64,000 nucleotides of DNA. Source: Litoribacter ruber. GTDB lineage: Bacteria > Bacteroidota > Bacteroidia > Cytophagales > Cyclobacteriaceae. The notes beneath the pieces are model-generated. The model was not told the DNA's origin and made no database searches. It worked only from the letters and a program-made list of their open reading frames with translations. The stretch spans positions 62,001 through 126,000 of the forward strand of contig NZ_JAHBGI010000005.1 of the NCBI RefSeq assembly GCF_018500185.1, written 5' to 3'. The position numbers were made by a program, and so were the translations under genes. Positions 20,140 to 31,200 of the stretch are shown here, one piece after another; the first letter of the stretch is position 1; every line of letters begins with the position of its first letter.

Positions 20140-20874
20140 TTAGTTATTTCTCTTTCTTCTCTTTGGTCCGCCTTCTCTTCTACGGCCGGCATCTCTTCTT
20201 CCGCCCTTCGCTTCATTGGCTACTCCGGCATTTGGAGAAAGATCTCTCTTCCCGTATACCTCACCTTTGAAAATCCAAACTTTGATTCCGATGATTCCGT
20301 AGACGGTTGCAGCTTCTGAAATCGCATAATCGATATCTGCTCTCAATGTATGCAAAGGAATTCTTCCCTCTTTGTACATCTCAGATCTCGCCATTTCAGC
20401 ACCACCCAAACGTCCAGAAAGTTTGATTTTGATTCCTTCGGCTCCTACTCTCATGGTAGCGGCAATAGATTGCTTCATCGCTCTTCTGAAAGAAATACGG
20501 GCCTGAAGTTGTTGAGCTATAGATTCCCCTACCAACTTTGCATCAAGTTCAGGACGCTTGATCTCAAATATGTTGATCTGCACATCCTTGTCGGTAAGCT
20601 TTTTCAGCTCTTCTTTTAATTTATCGACTTCTGCTCCTCCTTTACCGATTACCACACCTGGGCGAGCTGTATGGATTGTCAGGGTGATTCTCTTAAGAGT
20701 TCTTTCGATAATTACCTTTGCGATGCCTCCCTTAGGGATACGGGCATACACATATTTTCTTATTTTTTGGTCTTCATATAGCTTGTCGGCAAAGTCTCTG
20801 CCGCCGTACCAGTTAGAATCCCAACCTTTTACGATACCAAGTCTAAAACCTATCGGGTTTACTTTTTGTCCCAT
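20140..20874 (-). CDS. rpsC: 30S ribosomal protein uS3
   Basis: This 244-residue protein forms part of the mRNA entry site. It starts [14 protein letters not shown], has the KH domain with [14 protein letters not shown] near residues 75-88, and the C-terminal signature [21 protein letters not shown] basic tail ([20 protein letters not shown]) extends it past the E. coli length of about 233. Confidence 0.98.
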   Translation of the reverse strand: MGQKVNPIGFRLGIVKGWDSNWYGGRDFADKLYEDQKIRKYVYARIPKGGIAKVIIERTLKRITLTIHTARPGVVIGKGGAEVDKLKEELKKLTDKDVQINIFEIKRPELDAKLVGESIAQQLQARISFRRAMKQSIAATMRVGAEGIKIKLSGRLGGAEMARSEMYKEGRIPLHTLRADIDYAISEAATVYGIIGIKVWIFKGEVYGKRDLSPNAGVANEAKGGRRDAGRRREGGPKRRKRNN

Positions 20875-20883
20875 AGTCTGATC

Positions 20884-21273
20884 TTAATTAGAATTATCTT
20901 TAGTTTCTACTTCACCAGCGGTCTCCACAGTGTTGATCGCATCAACTACCAAGGTTACATGGTTTGATCTTTTACGAATCCTGTGGGCCCGTCCCTGAGG
21001 AGCAGGTCTTAGTCGCTTCAACATACGACCGCTGTCTACCATGATAGTCTTGATCACTAGATCAGCATCTTCCAATTTGGTATCAGGGTTTTTGGCTTGC
21101 CAGTTGGCTATAGCAGAAAGTAGAAGTTTCTCTAATCTAATAGCACCATGGTTTGGTGTAAACTTCAATATGCTTAGTGCCTGTCCCACTCTCTTGCCTC
21201 TAACTAGGTCAGCTACTAGACGCATTTTTCTAGGTGAGGTAGGAACATTATTTAATCTTGCTACTGCTTCCAT
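20884..21273 (-). CDS. rplV: 50S ribosomal protein uL22
   Basis: This 129-residue protein extends a hairpin into the exit tunnel (segment [20 protein letters not shown]). The N-terminal part reads [20 protein letters not shown]. It ends in a short acidic tail ([15 protein letters not shown]). Confidence 0.98.
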   Translation of the reverse strand: MEAVARLNNVPTSPRKMRLVADLVRGKRVGQALSILKFTPNHGAIRLEKLLLSAIANWQAKNPDTKLEDADLVIKTIMVDSGRMLKRLRPAPQGRAHRIRKRSNHVTLVVDAINTVETAGEVETKDNSN

Positions 21274-21275
21274 GA

Positions 21276-21554
21276 TTATCTCTTTCCTTTATCTTTTTTG
21301 GCAATGTGACCTCTAAAGTTTCTTGTAGGGGCAAATTCACCAAGCTTGTGACCCACCATGTTGTCGGTTACGAATACTGGGATGAATTTATTACCGTTAT
21401 GCACAGCAAAGGTATGGCCTACAAAATCCGGAGAGATCATCGATCTTCTGGACCAGGTCTTGATTACAGACTTCTTTCCAGACTCGTTCATCACGTCCAC
21501 CTTCTTTAGGAGGTGATGCTCGATATAAGGACCTTTTTTTAATGAACGTGCCAT
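21276..21554 (-). CDS. rpsS: 30S ribosomal protein uS19
   Basis: This 92-residue head protein starts [19 protein letters not shown] and has [19 protein letters not shown] and [17 protein letters not shown]. Two-base gaps separate it from rplB and rplV. Confidence 0.98.
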   Translation of the reverse strand: MARSLKKGPYIEHHLLKKVDVMNESGKKSVIKTWSRRSMISPDFVGHTFAVHNGNKFIPVFVTDNMVGHKLGEFAPTRNFRGHIAKKDKGKR

Positions 21555-21556
21555 AA

Positions 21557-22381
21557 TTATTTAGATCTTTTACTGATAATAAACTTATTTGAATACTTTT
21601 TAGGAGACCTGGTCTTCTTACCTTTAGCAAGCAAACCAGTTCTTGAACGCGGGTGACCTCCTGATGAACGGCCTTCACCACCACCCATTGGGTGATCGAC
21701 AGGGTTCATAGCCACACCTCTTGTTCTAGGACGTCTTCCTAACCAGCGGTTTCTACCAGCTTTACCTAATACCACGTTCATGTGGTCTGAATTGGAAACA
21801 GTTCCTACTGTTGCCAAACATACACCTAGTACCAATCTCATCTCGCCAGAAGGCAATTTGATCGTCACATATTTACCCTCACGGGCTACAATCTGAGCAT
21901 AGCTACCGGCTGATCTAGCCATAGCTCCACCTTTACCAGGCTTCAGCTCAATGTTGTGAACTATGGTACCCAAAGGAATATTAGCCAGTCGCATAGTATT
22001 TCCTACTTCTGGGGCAACACTTTCTCCGGAAATCACTGTTTGTCCAACTTGCAAACCTTCCGGAGCAATAATGTAAGCCTTAGCACCATCCACGTAGTAC
22101 AACAAAGCCAGACGAGCAGTCCTGTTTGGATCATACTCGATAGCTTTTACTACCGCTGGCACACCGAATTTAGTACGCTTAAAGTCTACTACTCTAAGTC
22201 TTCTCTTGTGACCACCACCCATATAGCGGGCTGTCATCTTACCTACATTATTTCTACCACCTGATTTTTTCAACGGAGCCAATAGAGATTTCTCTGGCGT
22301 TGACTTGGTAATCTCGTCAAACGCTGGAGCTACTCTGAATCTGGTCCCAGGAGTTACAGGTCTTAATTTTTTAACTGCCAT
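21557..22381 (-). CDS. rplB: 50S ribosomal protein uL2
   Basis: This 274-residue protein is next to the peptidyl-transferase centre. It has [20 protein letters not shown] near residues 48-67 and the C-terminal [16 protein letters not shown], with the conserved histidine in DHPMGG. Confidence 0.98.
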   Translation of the reverse strand: MAVKKLRPVTPGTRFRVAPAFDEITKSTPEKSLLAPLKKSGGRNNVGKMTARYMGGGHKRRLRVVDFKRTKFGVPAVVKAIEYDPNRTARLALLYYVDGAKAYIIAPEGLQVGQTVISGESVAPEVGNTMRLANIPLGTIVHNIELKPGKGGAMARSAGSYAQIVAREGKYVTIKLPSGEMRLVLGVCLATVGTVSNSDHMNVVLGKAGRNRWLGRRPRTRGVAMNPVDHPMGGGEGRSSGGHPRSRTGLLAKGKKTRSPKKYSNKFIISKRSK

Positions 22382-22394
22382 GATTTAATTTCAA

Positions 22395-22682
22395 TTAAAC
22401 TTCTCCGTAAAAATCAATTACTTCTCCATCGGCTACCTGTACAATGGCCTTCTTGAAGGCATTGGTGTAACCGGATACGATCTTCGACTTGGTGTATCTT
22501 GTCTTATGCTTCGCAGCATATCTCATAGTCCTGATTCCGACTACTTTCACACCAAACATTTTCTCTACGGCTTTTTTGATTTCTGGCTTCTTAGCAGTTT
22601 TCTCTACGATAAACCCGTAAACTCCGCGTTCATTCATAGCAGAAATCTTTTCCGTAATCAAAGGCTTCTTTAGTATATCCAT
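22395..22682 (-). CDS. rplW: 50S ribosomal protein uL23
   Basis: This 95-residue protein at the tunnel exit docks SRP and trigger factor. It has LKKPLITEKISAMNERGVYG and VEKMFGVKVVGIRTM. Confidence 0.97.
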   Translation of the reverse strand: MDILKKPLITEKISAMNERGVYGFIVEKTAKKPEIKKAVEKMFGVKVVGIRTMRYAAKHKTRYTKSKIVSGYTNAFKKAIVQVADGEVIDFYGEV

Positions 22683-22686
22683 TGTA

Positions 22687-23316
22687 TTACTTCGATAAAA
22701 TGTTTTCTAACTTACTTACAGCGTCTTCACAGAAAACAACAACGTCAGCGTGTAGCAGCTCGTAAGTATTTACGTCATCTACTGTGATCACCTTTGTCTT
22801 AGGTAGGTTTCTGCTGGATAAGTATACATTCTTGTTTCCTTCTGGAAGGATCACAAGTGATTTCTTATCTGTCAAAGAAAGGCCAGACAATAAAGAAATA
22901 AAGTTCTTTGTCTTTGGAGCGTCAAATGACAAGTTCTCCAATACAGAAACATTATTCTCCTGAGCTTTGTAAGAAAGCGCAGACTTTCTAGCCAACTGCT
23001 TCAATTTCTTATTTAATTTGAAAGAATAGTTTCTTGGTCTTGGACCGAAGATTCTACCTCCTCCTCTAAATACAGGCGATTTGATGGATCCAGCTCTGGC
23101 GCCACCTGTACCTTTTTGCTTTTTGATCTTTCTAGTTGATCCGGCTATCTCAGCTCTTTCTTTGGATTTGTGCGTTCCCTGTCTTTGGTTAGCCAAATAC
23201 TGCTTAACATCCAAGTAGATCGCATGATCATTTGGCACAATGCCGAAAATGTCATCCGAAAGGGTTACCTTCCTACCTGTGTCTTCACCGTTATGTTTTA
23301 ATACTACTAATTCCAT
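22687..23316 (-). CDS. rplD: 50S ribosomal protein uL4
   Basis: This 209-residue protein has a long loop into the exit tunnel: [20 protein letters not shown], then [20 protein letters not shown] near residues 70-90. In E. coli L4 represses the S10 operon through its leader. Here it is the second gene after the rplC promoter and leader hairpin (23979-24044), so a comparable circuit is possible but unproven. Confidence 0.97.
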   Translation of the reverse strand: MELVVLKHNGEDTGRKVTLSDDIFGIVPNDHAIYLDVKQYLANQRQGTHKSKERAEIAGSTRKIKKQKGTGGARAGSIKSPVFRGGGRIFGPRPRNYSFKLNKKLKQLARKSALSYKAQENNVSVLENLSFDAPKTKNFISLLSGLSLTDKKSLVILPEGNKNVYLSSRNLPKTKVITVDDVNTYELLHADVVVFCEDAVSKLENILSK

Positions 23317-23320
23317 TTTC

Positions 23321-23953
23321 TTACTTCTCTAGAATAACGAAAGAATTCTTTGGACCAGGGACAGAGCCGCTTACCAGGATCAAGTTCTTTTCAGGATAGA
23401 TTTTAAGTACTTTCAGGTTCATCACTTTCACTCTGTCTCCACCTGTTCTACCGGCCATTCTCATACCTTTGAATACTCTCGAAGGCCAAGAACATGCACC
23501 AATGGAACCTGGGTGTCTCGCTCTGTTGTGCTGACCGTGAGTCTGGCCACCAACACCGGCAAAACCATGGCGTTTTACAACACCTTGAAAACCTTTTCCT
23601 TTTGAAGTACCGATAGCATCCACAAAGTCTCCCTCGATGAATACTTCTTCTGATTTTACAGTTTTTCCAAGATCAACTTGACCTTCAAACTCTACCCTGA
23701 AATCTCTGAATTCAACAACTTTCTGCTTTGGCGTAGTGCCGGCCTTCTTAAAGTGCCCCACTAGTGGCTTAGGAGTGTTTTTCTCCTTACGCTCACCGTA
23801 TGCCAATTGAACAGCGTTGTACCCGTCTGTTTCAACATTTTTTACTTGCGTCACTACGCAAGGACCAGCTTCTATTAGCGTGCATGCGACGTTACGCCCA
23901 TCGGCACTAAAAATGCTAGTCATTCCTACTTTTTTACCTATTATTCCAGACAT
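23321..23953 (-). CDS. rplC: 50S ribosomal protein uL3
   Basis: This 210-residue protein reaches toward the peptidyl-transferase centre. It starts [20 protein letters not shown] and carries [20 protein letters not shown] and [20 protein letters not shown], which includes the glutamine-equivalent region methylated in some bacteria. It is the first gene of its transcript, with its own promoter at 24014-24044. Confidence 0.98.
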   Translation of the reverse strand: MSGIIGKKVGMTSIFSADGRNVACTLIEAGPCVVTQVKNVETDGYNAVQLAYGERKEKNTPKPLVGHFKKAGTTPKQKVVEFRDFRVEFEGQVDLGKTVKSEEVFIEGDFVDAIGTSKGKGFQGVVKRHGFAGVGGQTHGQHNRARHPGSIGACSWPSRVFKGMRMAGRTGGDRVKVMNLKVLKIYPEKNLILVSGSVPGPKNSFVILEK

Positions 23954-23978
23954 CTTCTGTTATATAATATAATATTTC

Positions 23979-24000
23979 CACAAGTATCCACACACTTGTG
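23979..24000 (-). promoter_or_regulatory. 5' leader hairpin of the rplC transcript
   Basis: On the minus strand CACAAGT and ACTTGTG (7 bp) enclose an 8-nt loop, 26 bp before the rplC ATG. A small CCCTTAGGG palindrome (24001-24009) precedes it directly. With transcription starting near 24008, both lie at the extreme 5' end of the rplC mRNA. They are candidates for autoregulation or 5'-end protection. Confidence 0.5.
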
Positions 24001-24013
24001 CCCTAAGGGACTG

Positions 24014-24044
24014 CAAAGTTAGTAATTTAAAACCAGCCTACAAA
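24014..24044 (-). promoter_or_regulatory. promoter of the rplC-rpsN gene block
   Basis: The minus strand reads TTTG (24044-24041), 19 nt, TAACTTTG (24021-24014), an exact match to the Bacteroidota housekeeping promoter. It lies between the rpsJ terminator and rplC. Confidence 0.85.
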
Positions 24045-24105
24045 TTACAACTCAAATATTTTCAAACATTTACGCAATATTCCCGTATAAATCATTTTGC
24101 GCCTA

Positions 24106-24140
24106 AAAGAAAAAACCCATCCGCTCATAGCGGACAGGTT
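24106..24140 (-). terminator. intrinsic terminator after rpsJ
   Basis: On the minus strand AACC, then TCCGCT-ATG-AGCGGA, then GGGTT form a stem followed by TTTTTTCTTTT. It lies about 31 bp after the rpsJ stop and separates rpsJ from the rplC transcript. Confidence 0.85.
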
Positions 24141-24170
24141 TCCAAAAACTTTCGTTTCGTGTCAGGAGGA

Positions 24171-24476
24171 TCAAACTTTGATCTCTACATCCACTCCACT
24201 TGGCAATTCGATTTTCATCAAAGCGTCAACAGTCTTAGAACTGTTAGAGTAAATATCCACCAATCTCTTGTAAGTACAAAGCTGGAATTGCTCACGAGCT
24301 TTCTTGTTTACGTGTGGAGATTTTAGAACAGTGAATTTCTCTTTTTTAGTAGGCAATGGAATTGGACCTACCACTACTGCTCCTGTAGATTTTACAGCTT
24401 TTACGATTTTCTCTGATGACTTATCCACCAGGCTGTGATCGTAAGACTTAAGTTTTATTCTTATTTTCTGATTCAT
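24171..24476 (-). CDS. rpsJ: 30S ribosomal protein uS10
   Basis: This 101-residue protein (NusE in antitermination) has [20 protein letters not shown] and [20 protein letters not shown]. It lies 12 bp after fusA and is followed by a terminator, so it is transcribed with the str genes and not with the genes of the classical S10 operon. Confidence 0.98.
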   Translation of the reverse strand: MNQKIRIKLKSYDHSLVDKSSEKIVKAVKSTGAVVVGPIPLPTKKEKFTVLKSPHVNKKAREQFQLCTYKRLVDIYSNSSKTVDALMKIELPSGVDVEIKV

Positions 24477-24488
24477 GTTCTAATTTGT

Positions 24489-26609
24489 TTAGGCTTTGTC
24501 TCCTTTTACTTTAGCAATAACTGCCTCTGCAATATTCGATGGAACCGGCTCATAGTGTGAGAAGGTCAAAGAAGCGGTTGCTCTACCAGAAGTGATCGTT
24601 CTAAGGTCAGTGATATAACCGAACAATTCAGACAATGGCACTGAAGCTTTGATTACGGAGGAAGTACCTTTGGTATCCATACCTTTCATCAATCCTCTTC
24701 TTCTGTTCAAGTCACCTGTGATAGGACCAGTATATTCATCAGGAGTTACAACATCCACAGCCATGATTGGCTCCAAAAGTTGTGGCTTGGCTTTCTTAGC
24801 AGCTTCTTTGAAACCGATTCTTGCAGCTAGTTCGAAAGAAAGAGCATCTGAATCGACATCGTGGAAGGAACCGTGGAACAACCTAACTTTCATACTTTCG
24901 ACAGGATAACCTGCCAATGGACCGTTTTTCATGGCCTCTGCAAATCCTTTTTGGATAGCAGGGATGAATTCCTTAGGAATTACACCACCAACGATACCGT
25001 TGACAAAATCAAGTCCTGGCTTGATTTCACCTGTTTCTGGATCTGGATCTTTTGGTCCAAGTTCGAACACAATGTCTGCAAACTTACCTTTACCACCAGA
25101 CTGCTTTTTATAAACCTCTTTGTGCTCAATGTTGCCATACAAAGCTTCTTTGTATGCCACCTGTGGAGCACCTTGGTTGATTTCAACCTTAAATTCTCTT
25201 TTAAGACGGTCGATGATGATATCAAGGTGAAGCTCACCCATACCTCTCAAGATAGTCTGACCAGTTTCGTGGTCAGTGTTCACCTGAAGTGTAGGATCTT
25301 CTTCTACAAGTTTGGCGATAGCCATACCTAGTTTATCAACATCAGCCTGAGTTTTGGGCTCAATAGCATATCCGATAACCGGCTCAGGGAATACCATGGA
25401 CTCCATTACCACCTTACGCTTCTCATCGCAAAGTGTATCACCCGTTTTGATATCCTTAAAACCAACTACAGCACCAATATCACCAGCTTCCAATCTCTCG
25501 ATTTGGTTCTGCTTGTTGGCGTGCATTTGGAACACTCTGGAAATACGCTCTTTGTTACCAGAACGCGTGTTGAAAATATAAGATCCAGAATCCAATTTAC
25601 CTGAGTAAGCCCTCACGAAGCAAAGACGACCTACGAAAGGATCGGTTGCAATCTTGAAAGCCAAACCTGTGAACGGTTCATTTACATCAGGCTTAATCAA
25701 TACTTTTTCTTCTGAATCAACAGATGTAGCGTAAAGATCACCTTTTTCCAATGGAGATGGCAACAATTCCATCACAAGGTCAAGCATGGTCTGAACACCT
25801 TTATTTTTGAATGAAGACCCACATACCATAGGTACAATCTTCATGTCAATAGTAGCTGCTCTAAGTGCAGTTAAAATTTCTTCTTCAGTAATTGAGTTTG
25901 GATCTTCGAAGAATTTCTCCATAAGAGACTCATCATACTCGGCTACCGCCTCAAGCAAATGCTCTCTCCACTGGGCTACATCATCTACCATGTCCTCTGG
26001 AATCGGAACCTGTTCGAAGGTCATTCCAAAATCTTCTTCATTCCAAATGATGGCTCTGTTGTTAATCAAATCAACAACACCTCTGAATTTATCTTCTGAT
26101 CCGATAGGAAGCTGCAATGGAACTGCGTAGCTACCCAACATCTCTTTTACTTGCTTACAAACTTCTAGGAAGTTAGCACCAGCACGGTCCATTTTGTTAA
26201 CGAATCCGATTCGGGCAACTTTATAATTATCAGCCAAACGCCAGTTAGTCTCAGACTGTGGCTCTACACCGTCCACAGCACTGAAAAGGAAAACCAAACC
26301 GTCAAGTACTCTCAAAGACCTGTTAACCTCTACAGTGAAGTCAACGTGACCTGGAGTATCAATTACATTGATTTGATATTTTTTGTCTCTGTAATCCCAG
26401 AAAACTGTTGTAGCTGCTGAGGTGATCGTGATCCCTCTTTCCTGCTCTTGGGCCATCCAGTCCATGGTAGCCGCACCATCGTGCACCTCACCAAGTTTGT
26501 GGCTCACACCTGTATAGAAAAGGATACGCTCGGTCGTAGTAGTCTTACCCGCATCAATGTGCGCAGCAATACCAATGTTTCTAGTGTATTTTAAGTCTCT
26601 ATTCGCCAT
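24489..26609 (-). CDS. fusA: translation elongation factor G
   Basis: EF-G drives ribosomal translocation and, with RRF, recycling. The 706-residue protein has the G motifs AHIDAGKT (16-23), RGITITSA (59-66), DTPGH (84-88) and NKMD (138-141), followed by domains II-V. The domain IV-V part includes [16 protein letters not shown] near the end. It lies 8 bp after rpsG. The RRF partner gene frr is at 46113-46673. Confidence 0.98.
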   Translation of the reverse strand: MANRDLKYTRNIGIAAHIDAGKTTTTERILFYTGVSHKLGEVHDGAATMDWMAQEQERGITITSAATTVFWDYRDKKYQINVIDTPGHVDFTVEVNRSLRVLDGLVFLFSAVDGVEPQSETNWRLADNYKVARIGFVNKMDRAGANFLEVCKQVKEMLGSYAVPLQLPIGSEDKFRGVVDLINNRAIIWNEEDFGMTFEQVPIPEDMVDDVAQWREHLLEAVAEYDESLMEKFFEDPNSITEEEILTALRAATIDMKIVPMVCGSSFKNKGVQTMLDLVMELLPSPLEKGDLYATSVDSEEKVLIKPDVNEPFTGLAFKIATDPFVGRLCFVRAYSGKLDSGSYIFNTRSGNKERISRVFQMHANKQNQIERLEAGDIGAVVGFKDIKTGDTLCDEKRKVVMESMVFPEPVIGYAIEPKTQADVDKLGMAIAKLVEEDPTLQVNTDHETGQTILRGMGELHLDIIIDRLKREFKVEINQGAPQVAYKEALYGNIEHKEVYKKQSGGKGKFADIVFELGPKDPDPETGEIKPGLDFVNGIVGGVIPKEFIPAIQKGFAEAMKNGPLAGYPVESMKVRLFHGSFHDVDSDALSFELAARIGFKEAAKKAKPQLLEPIMAVDVVTPDEYTGPITGDLNRRRGLMKGMDTKGTSSVIKASVPLSELFGYITDLRTITSGRATASLTFSHYEPVPSNIAEAVIAKVKGDKA

Positions 26610-26617
26610 CTTATTGT

Positions 26618-27085
26618 TTAGAATCTAAAGTGTGAGAATGCTTTGTTGGCTTCTGCCATTCTATGCGTGTCGTCTTTCTTCTTCACCGCAGCGCCTTCGC
26701 CTTTGGATGCCGCCATGATTTCACCGGCAAGTCTATCCATCATTGTTTTCTCACCTCTTTTTCTAGAATAAGTGATCATCCACTTAATACCTAGTGAAGT
26801 CTTTCTTTCAGGTCTCACCTCCATAGGCACCTGGAAAGTAGCTCCCCCAACTCTACGACTCTTCACCTCTACAGCGGGAGTTATATTGTTAAGCGCTTTC
26901 TTCCAAAGCTCAAGACCGTTCTCACCTGTTTTGTCTTCTACTTTCGCTACTGCGTCATAAAAGATTTTGTAAGCAATACTCTTCTTCCCGTCCACCATAA
27001 GGCAGTTCACAAATTTTGTCACCAAAGTGTCATTAAACTTCGGATCAGGAAGAATATATCTCTTTTTTGGTTTCGCTTTTCTCAT
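26618..27085 (-). CDS. rpsG: 30S ribosomal protein uS7
   Basis: This 155-residue head assembly protein starts [19 protein letters not shown] and has the segments [20 protein letters not shown] and [20 protein letters not shown]. It lies 24 bp after rpsL. Confidence 0.98.
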   Translation of the reverse strand: MRKAKPKKRYILPDPKFNDTLVTKFVNCLMVDGKKSIAYKIFYDAVAKVEDKTGENGLELWKKALNNITPAVEVKSRRVGGATFQVPMEVRPERKTSLGIKWMITYSRKRGEKTMMDRLAGEIMAASKGEGAAVKKKDDTHRMAEANKAFSHFRF

Positions 27086-27109
27086 TATTTCGTAATGTTA
27101 AAATATGGA

Positions 27110-27493
27110 TTATTTTTTAGCGGCCTTAGGACGCTTAGCACCGTACTTGGAACGACCTTGCTTACGGTCTTTAACTCCAGAAGTATCCAATGCACCTCGA
27201 ATGATGTGATAACGCACACCTGGAAGATCCTTCACACGACCACCTCTGATCAACACGATAGAGTGTTCTTGCAAATTGTGACCTTCACCTGGAATATAAG
27301 CGTTAACTTCTTTTCCATTCGTCAACCTAACCCTAGCTACCTTTCTCATTGCTGAGTTAGGCTTCTTAGGAGTAGTGGTGTACACTCTAGTACACACACC
27401 CCTACGCTGAGGGCACGCATCCAAGGCTCTTGACTTGGATTTGGTCTCAAGGGTATTTCTACCTTTTCTTACTAACTGCTGTATAGTAGGCAT
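27110..27493 (-). CDS. rpsL: 30S ribosomal protein uS12
   Basis: This 127-residue decoding-centre protein has [18 protein letters not shown] with Lys43 and Lys44, and [14 protein letters not shown] with Lys88 and Asp89. All are the usual streptomycin-sensitive residues. It is the first gene of the str block, about 50 bp downstream of a consensus promoter. Confidence 0.98.
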   Translation of the reverse strand: MPTIQQLVRKGRNTLETKSKSRALDACPQRRGVCTRVYTTTPKKPNSAMRKVARVRLTNGKEVNAYIPGEGHNLQEHSIVLIRGGRVKDLPGVRYHIIRGALDTSGVKDRKQGRSKYGAKRPKAAKK

Positions 27494-27545
27494 TAACTGA
27501 TAAAATTTAGTTTTTCCTTACTTTTTTAAACTGATTTTTGGACTG

Positions 27546-27576
27546 CAAAGGTAATCAAATCGTTAAAACTAACAAA
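27546..27576 (-). promoter_or_regulatory. promoter of rpsL-rpsG-fusA-rpsJ
   Basis: The minus strand reads TTTG (27576-27573), 19 nt, TACCTTTG (27553-27546), an exact match to TTTG-N19-TAnnTTTG, about 53 bp before the rpsL ATG. Confidence 0.85.
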
Positions 27577-27606
27577 ATTAAAGAGTTATATTTTATTGTA
27601 GATGAT

Positions 27607-27668
27607 AGCCCATAGTCAACAGGCCACAGTCGGCCGTTGGCTTTCAACTAGCGAGCATGGACTATAGA
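27607..27668. repeat. imperfect palindromic intergenic element
   Basis: Between the DUF3467 gene and the rpsL promoter the arms CATAGTC (27611-27617) and GACTATAG (27660-27667) face each other, and an inner GGCC...GGCC pair lies at 27622-27635. Short related heptamers (CATAGTC, CACAGTC) are repeated. It may serve as the DUF3467 terminator or be a worn repeat unit. Confidence 0.4.
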
Positions 27669-27682
27669 ATATAAACTAACCC

Positions 27683-28006
27683 TCATGCCTCTCCTGTCGT
27701 CCCACCGAAATTCATGGGAAAAGAAGGACCTTCCCCTCCCCCATTAATTTTACCGAAAGCGGCTTCGTATTTTTCAACATTTTCTTTCAAGGCTTGCAAC
27801 AACCTTTTGGCGTGATCCGGAGTCATGATGATCCTAGATTTAACCTTGGCCTTAGGCACACCCGGCATCAAACGGATGAAATCCACCACAAATTCTGAAT
27901 TGGAATGCGCTATCATCGCAAGATTGGCATAAACTCCTTCAGCCACCTCTTCGGGAAGCTCCACATTGATCTGCTGATCCTGGGGTAATTTTTCTTCTGA
28001 ATCCAT
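27683..28006 (-). CDS. DUF3467 domain protein
   Basis: This 107-residue acidic protein has no signal peptide or membrane segment. The core (about 12-95) matches the DUF3467 pattern: NVELPEEVAEGVYANLAMIA, HSNSEFVVDFIRLMPGVPKA and MTPDHAKRLLQALKENVEKY. The tail is Gly-rich. The biochemical role of this family is unknown to me. It lies between the rpoC terminator and rpsL, a position often kept in Bacteroidota, which hints at a link to transcription or translation without proving one. Confidence 0.88.
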   Translation of the reverse strand: MDSEEKLPQDQQINVELPEEVAEGVYANLAMIAHSNSEFVVDFIRLMPGVPKAKVKSRIIMTPDHAKRLLQALKENVEKYEAAFGKINGGGEGPSFPMNFGGTTGEA

Positions 28007-28184
28007 TTACTCTTAAATTAAAGTGTTTATCTGCTACTCCTTTTCCATCTCTGCCATATTTCTGTCAGTGTCAGTATCCTATTTTTCTAGAAAATACTAT
28101 TATCTTCAATAAGGTAATCCTAGGGGCAACTCTGCGTAATTCTGTGCAAAACTCGATGAAATTCTTGTATCCCTCCTCTTTCCG

Positions 28185-28192
28185 CAAAGTTA
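28185..28192 (-). promoter_or_regulatory. candidate -7 element upstream of the DUF3467 gene
   Basis: TAACTTTG on the minus strand matches the -7 consensus. No TTTG stands at 19-20 nt. The leader to the ATG at 28006 would be about 170 nt, which is long; no other structure was recognised in 28007-28184. Confidence 0.35.
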
Positions 28193-28220
28193 TGTTCTCA
28201 TTTTCCTTTGCCTCGCAGGA

Positions 28221-28258
28221 AACAAAAAAGGCCTGCTTTGAGACAGGCCTTTTTTGTT
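28221..28258 (-). terminator. intrinsic terminator after rpoC
   Basis: A 15-bp stem (AACAAAAAAGGCCTG at 28221-28235 and its complement at 28244-28258) with an 8-nt loop lies 12 bp after the rpoC stop. The GGCCTG core followed by T6 on the minus strand is a textbook terminator. Confidence 0.93.
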
Positions 28259-28270
28259 ATAAAATCGCTA

Positions 28271-31200
28271 TTACTTTATAGTCTCTTTGGATTTTCTGGT
28301 AGACTTCTCCTTTTCAGTTGAAAGTCTTTCATAATCTTCCTGAGATCCAACGATCACATCTTTGAATCTTCTCTGACCGGTACCGGCTGGGATCAAGTGA
28401 CCAACGATCACGTTCTCCTTCAAGCCCAACAACTCGTCACGCTTACCACGGATAGCCGCCTCACTCAACACCTTAGTCGTCTCCTGGAAGGAAGCTGCCG
28501 ATATAAAGCTTTCCGTACCCAAAGAAGAAGCAGTGATACCTTGTAGGGTAGGTTTGGAAACCGCAGTTTCTGCATCTCTCACCTGCACAAGTTTCAAGTC
28601 TTTTCTCTTCAAGCTAGAATTCTCATCTCTCAGTCTTCTGGTAGTGATGATCATACCTGGCTTTAAGCTGTTGCTGTCACCGGCATCCATTACTACTTTC
28701 TTATCCAAGATGTTATCATTTTCCTCTCTGAAAGCCCACTTGTCAACAATCTGACCTTGAAGGAATCCAGTATCTCCAGCATCAAGGATCTCAACTTTCT
28801 GCATCATTTGGCTTACAATCACCTCGATGTGCTTATCGTTGATTTTCACACCCTGAAGACGATATACTTCCTGGATTTCATTCACTAAATATTCCTGTAC
28901 TGCAGTAGGGCCTTTGATGGAAAGGATATCATTAGGCGTGATGGCACCATCTGACAACGGCTCACCAGCTCTAATGAAGTCATTTTCCTGCACAAGGATG
29001 TGCTTGGAAAGGGATACCATGTATCTCTTCTTAACACCATCTTTGGATTCGATGAAGATTTCTCTGTTACCACGTTTGATACCACCATAAGTTACCACAC
29101 CGTCGATTTCAGAAACTACAGCCGGATTGGATGGGTTTCTTGCCTCAAACAATTCAGTAACCCTTGGAAGACCACCGGTAATATCTCTAGTTTTACCCAC
29201 AGATCTAGGAATCTTCACTAGGATTTGACCAGCTTTTACCTTTTCACCTGCCTCTACAGAAAGGTGGGCTCCCACTGGAATATTGTATGACTTAGTCTCG
29301 TCACCATAGTTTACTACCACGGCAGGGTTCTTAGTCTTATCCTTAGTTTCGATAATTACTTTCTCTCTATAACCTGTCTGCTCATCAGATACTTCCTTGT
29401 AAGTGATGCCTTCAAGGATGGCATCAAAGGCTACCTCACCGTCAAACTCAGAGAGAATCACGGCATTGTATGGATCCCAAGTACATAGAGAATCTCCTTT
29501 AGAGATCTTCTGACCTTCTACTACATTCAAGATCGCACCGTAAGGCACGTGGTTTGTCACTAATGTTTTGCCAGACTTGGCATCGTTAATTTTCACCTCG
29601 CCAGATCTACCCATTACAATTGTAACAGCTTCACCGTCCTTATTTGTAGTATTGATCCATCTTAGTTCTTCTTCAAATTCGATGACACCATCAAACTTGG
29701 CAGGTATACTTGCCTCAACAGAAATGTTGGAAGCGGTACCACCCACGTGGAAGGTTCTAAGGGTAAGCTGTGTACCTGGCTCACCAATAGACTGGGCAGC
29801 AATTACACCTACAGACTCACCTGTCTGTACTATATTGCCCGAAGTCAGGTTTCTACCGTAACATTTGGTACATACACCTCTTCTAGTTTCACATGTCAAT
29901 ACCGACCTGATTTCAACCTCATCAATAGCAGACTCATCTACTCTCTTGGCAAGTTCTTCGGAGATTTCCTCCCCACCAGTCAAGATCAATTCGTCAGAGA
30001 TAGGGTCGTACACATCGTGAACAGATACCCTGCCTACAATTCTTTCAGAAAGTGGCTCAACGATTTCGTCATTGTCTTTCAATGCCTCTACTACTAGACC
30101 TCTCAAGGTACCACAATCCTCCTCGGACACGATCATATCTTGAGCAACATCCACTAAACGACGGGTTAAGTAACCCGCATCGGCAGTTTTCAAGGCCGTA
30201 TCGGCAAGACCCTTACGGGCACCGTGAGTGGAAATAAAGTACTCCAATACATCAAGACCTTCTTTAAAGTTGGAAAGGATCGGGTTTTCGATGATCTCAC
30301 CGACAGAACCTTGAAGGTTTTTCTGCGGCTTGGCCATCAGACCTCTCATACCTCCCAGCTGTCTGATTTGCTCTCTAGAACCCCTGGCTCCAGAGTGCAT
30401 CATCATATAGATGGCGTTGAATCCTTGCTTATCCTCTTCCATTTGCTTCATCAAGATGTTAGTCAAATGGGAGTTTGTTCTAGTCCAGATATCAATTACC
30501 TGGTTATATCTTTCGTTGTCGGTGATAAGACCCATTAAGTAGTTGTTCCAAACCTGGTCAACTTCCTCTTTGGCTTTGGCAATCAGCGGTTCTTTATCAT
30601 CTGGGATAATAACGTCATTAAGACCCATTGATAGACCACCCTGATAAGCCATTTGGAATCCTAGATGCTTGATATCATCTAGGAACTGGGCACTTCTTGC
30701 GATACCGCAAATTTTCACCACTTCACCAATAATCTGCTGAAGCTTTTTCTTAGTCAAAAGTTCATTAACGAAACCTACTTGCTCAGGAACAAACTGGTTG
30801 AAGATCAACCTTCCTGCTACTGTTTCAATGATCTTGTTTTCAAGTTCACCGGCTTCGTTTCTAATAGATACTTTACACTTGATAAAAGCATGCTGAGAAA
30901 TCTTGCCTTCGTTCAAAGCAATGATTACATCTTCCTCTCCGTAGAAAGTCATGCCTTCACCTGCTACTTTCTCCTCTTCCGTAGAGCGCTTGCCCTTAGT
31001 TACATAATACAGACCCAAAACCATATCTTGAGAAGGTACAGTAATAGGGGCGCCGTTAGCTGGGTTCAAAATGTTGTGAGATGCCAACATCAATGTTGAA
31101 GCCTCCAAGATTGCCTCATGTCCAAGCGGTACGTGAACAGCCATCTGGTCACCGTCAAAATCGGCGTTGAAAGCTGTACATACCAATGGGTGCAACTGGA

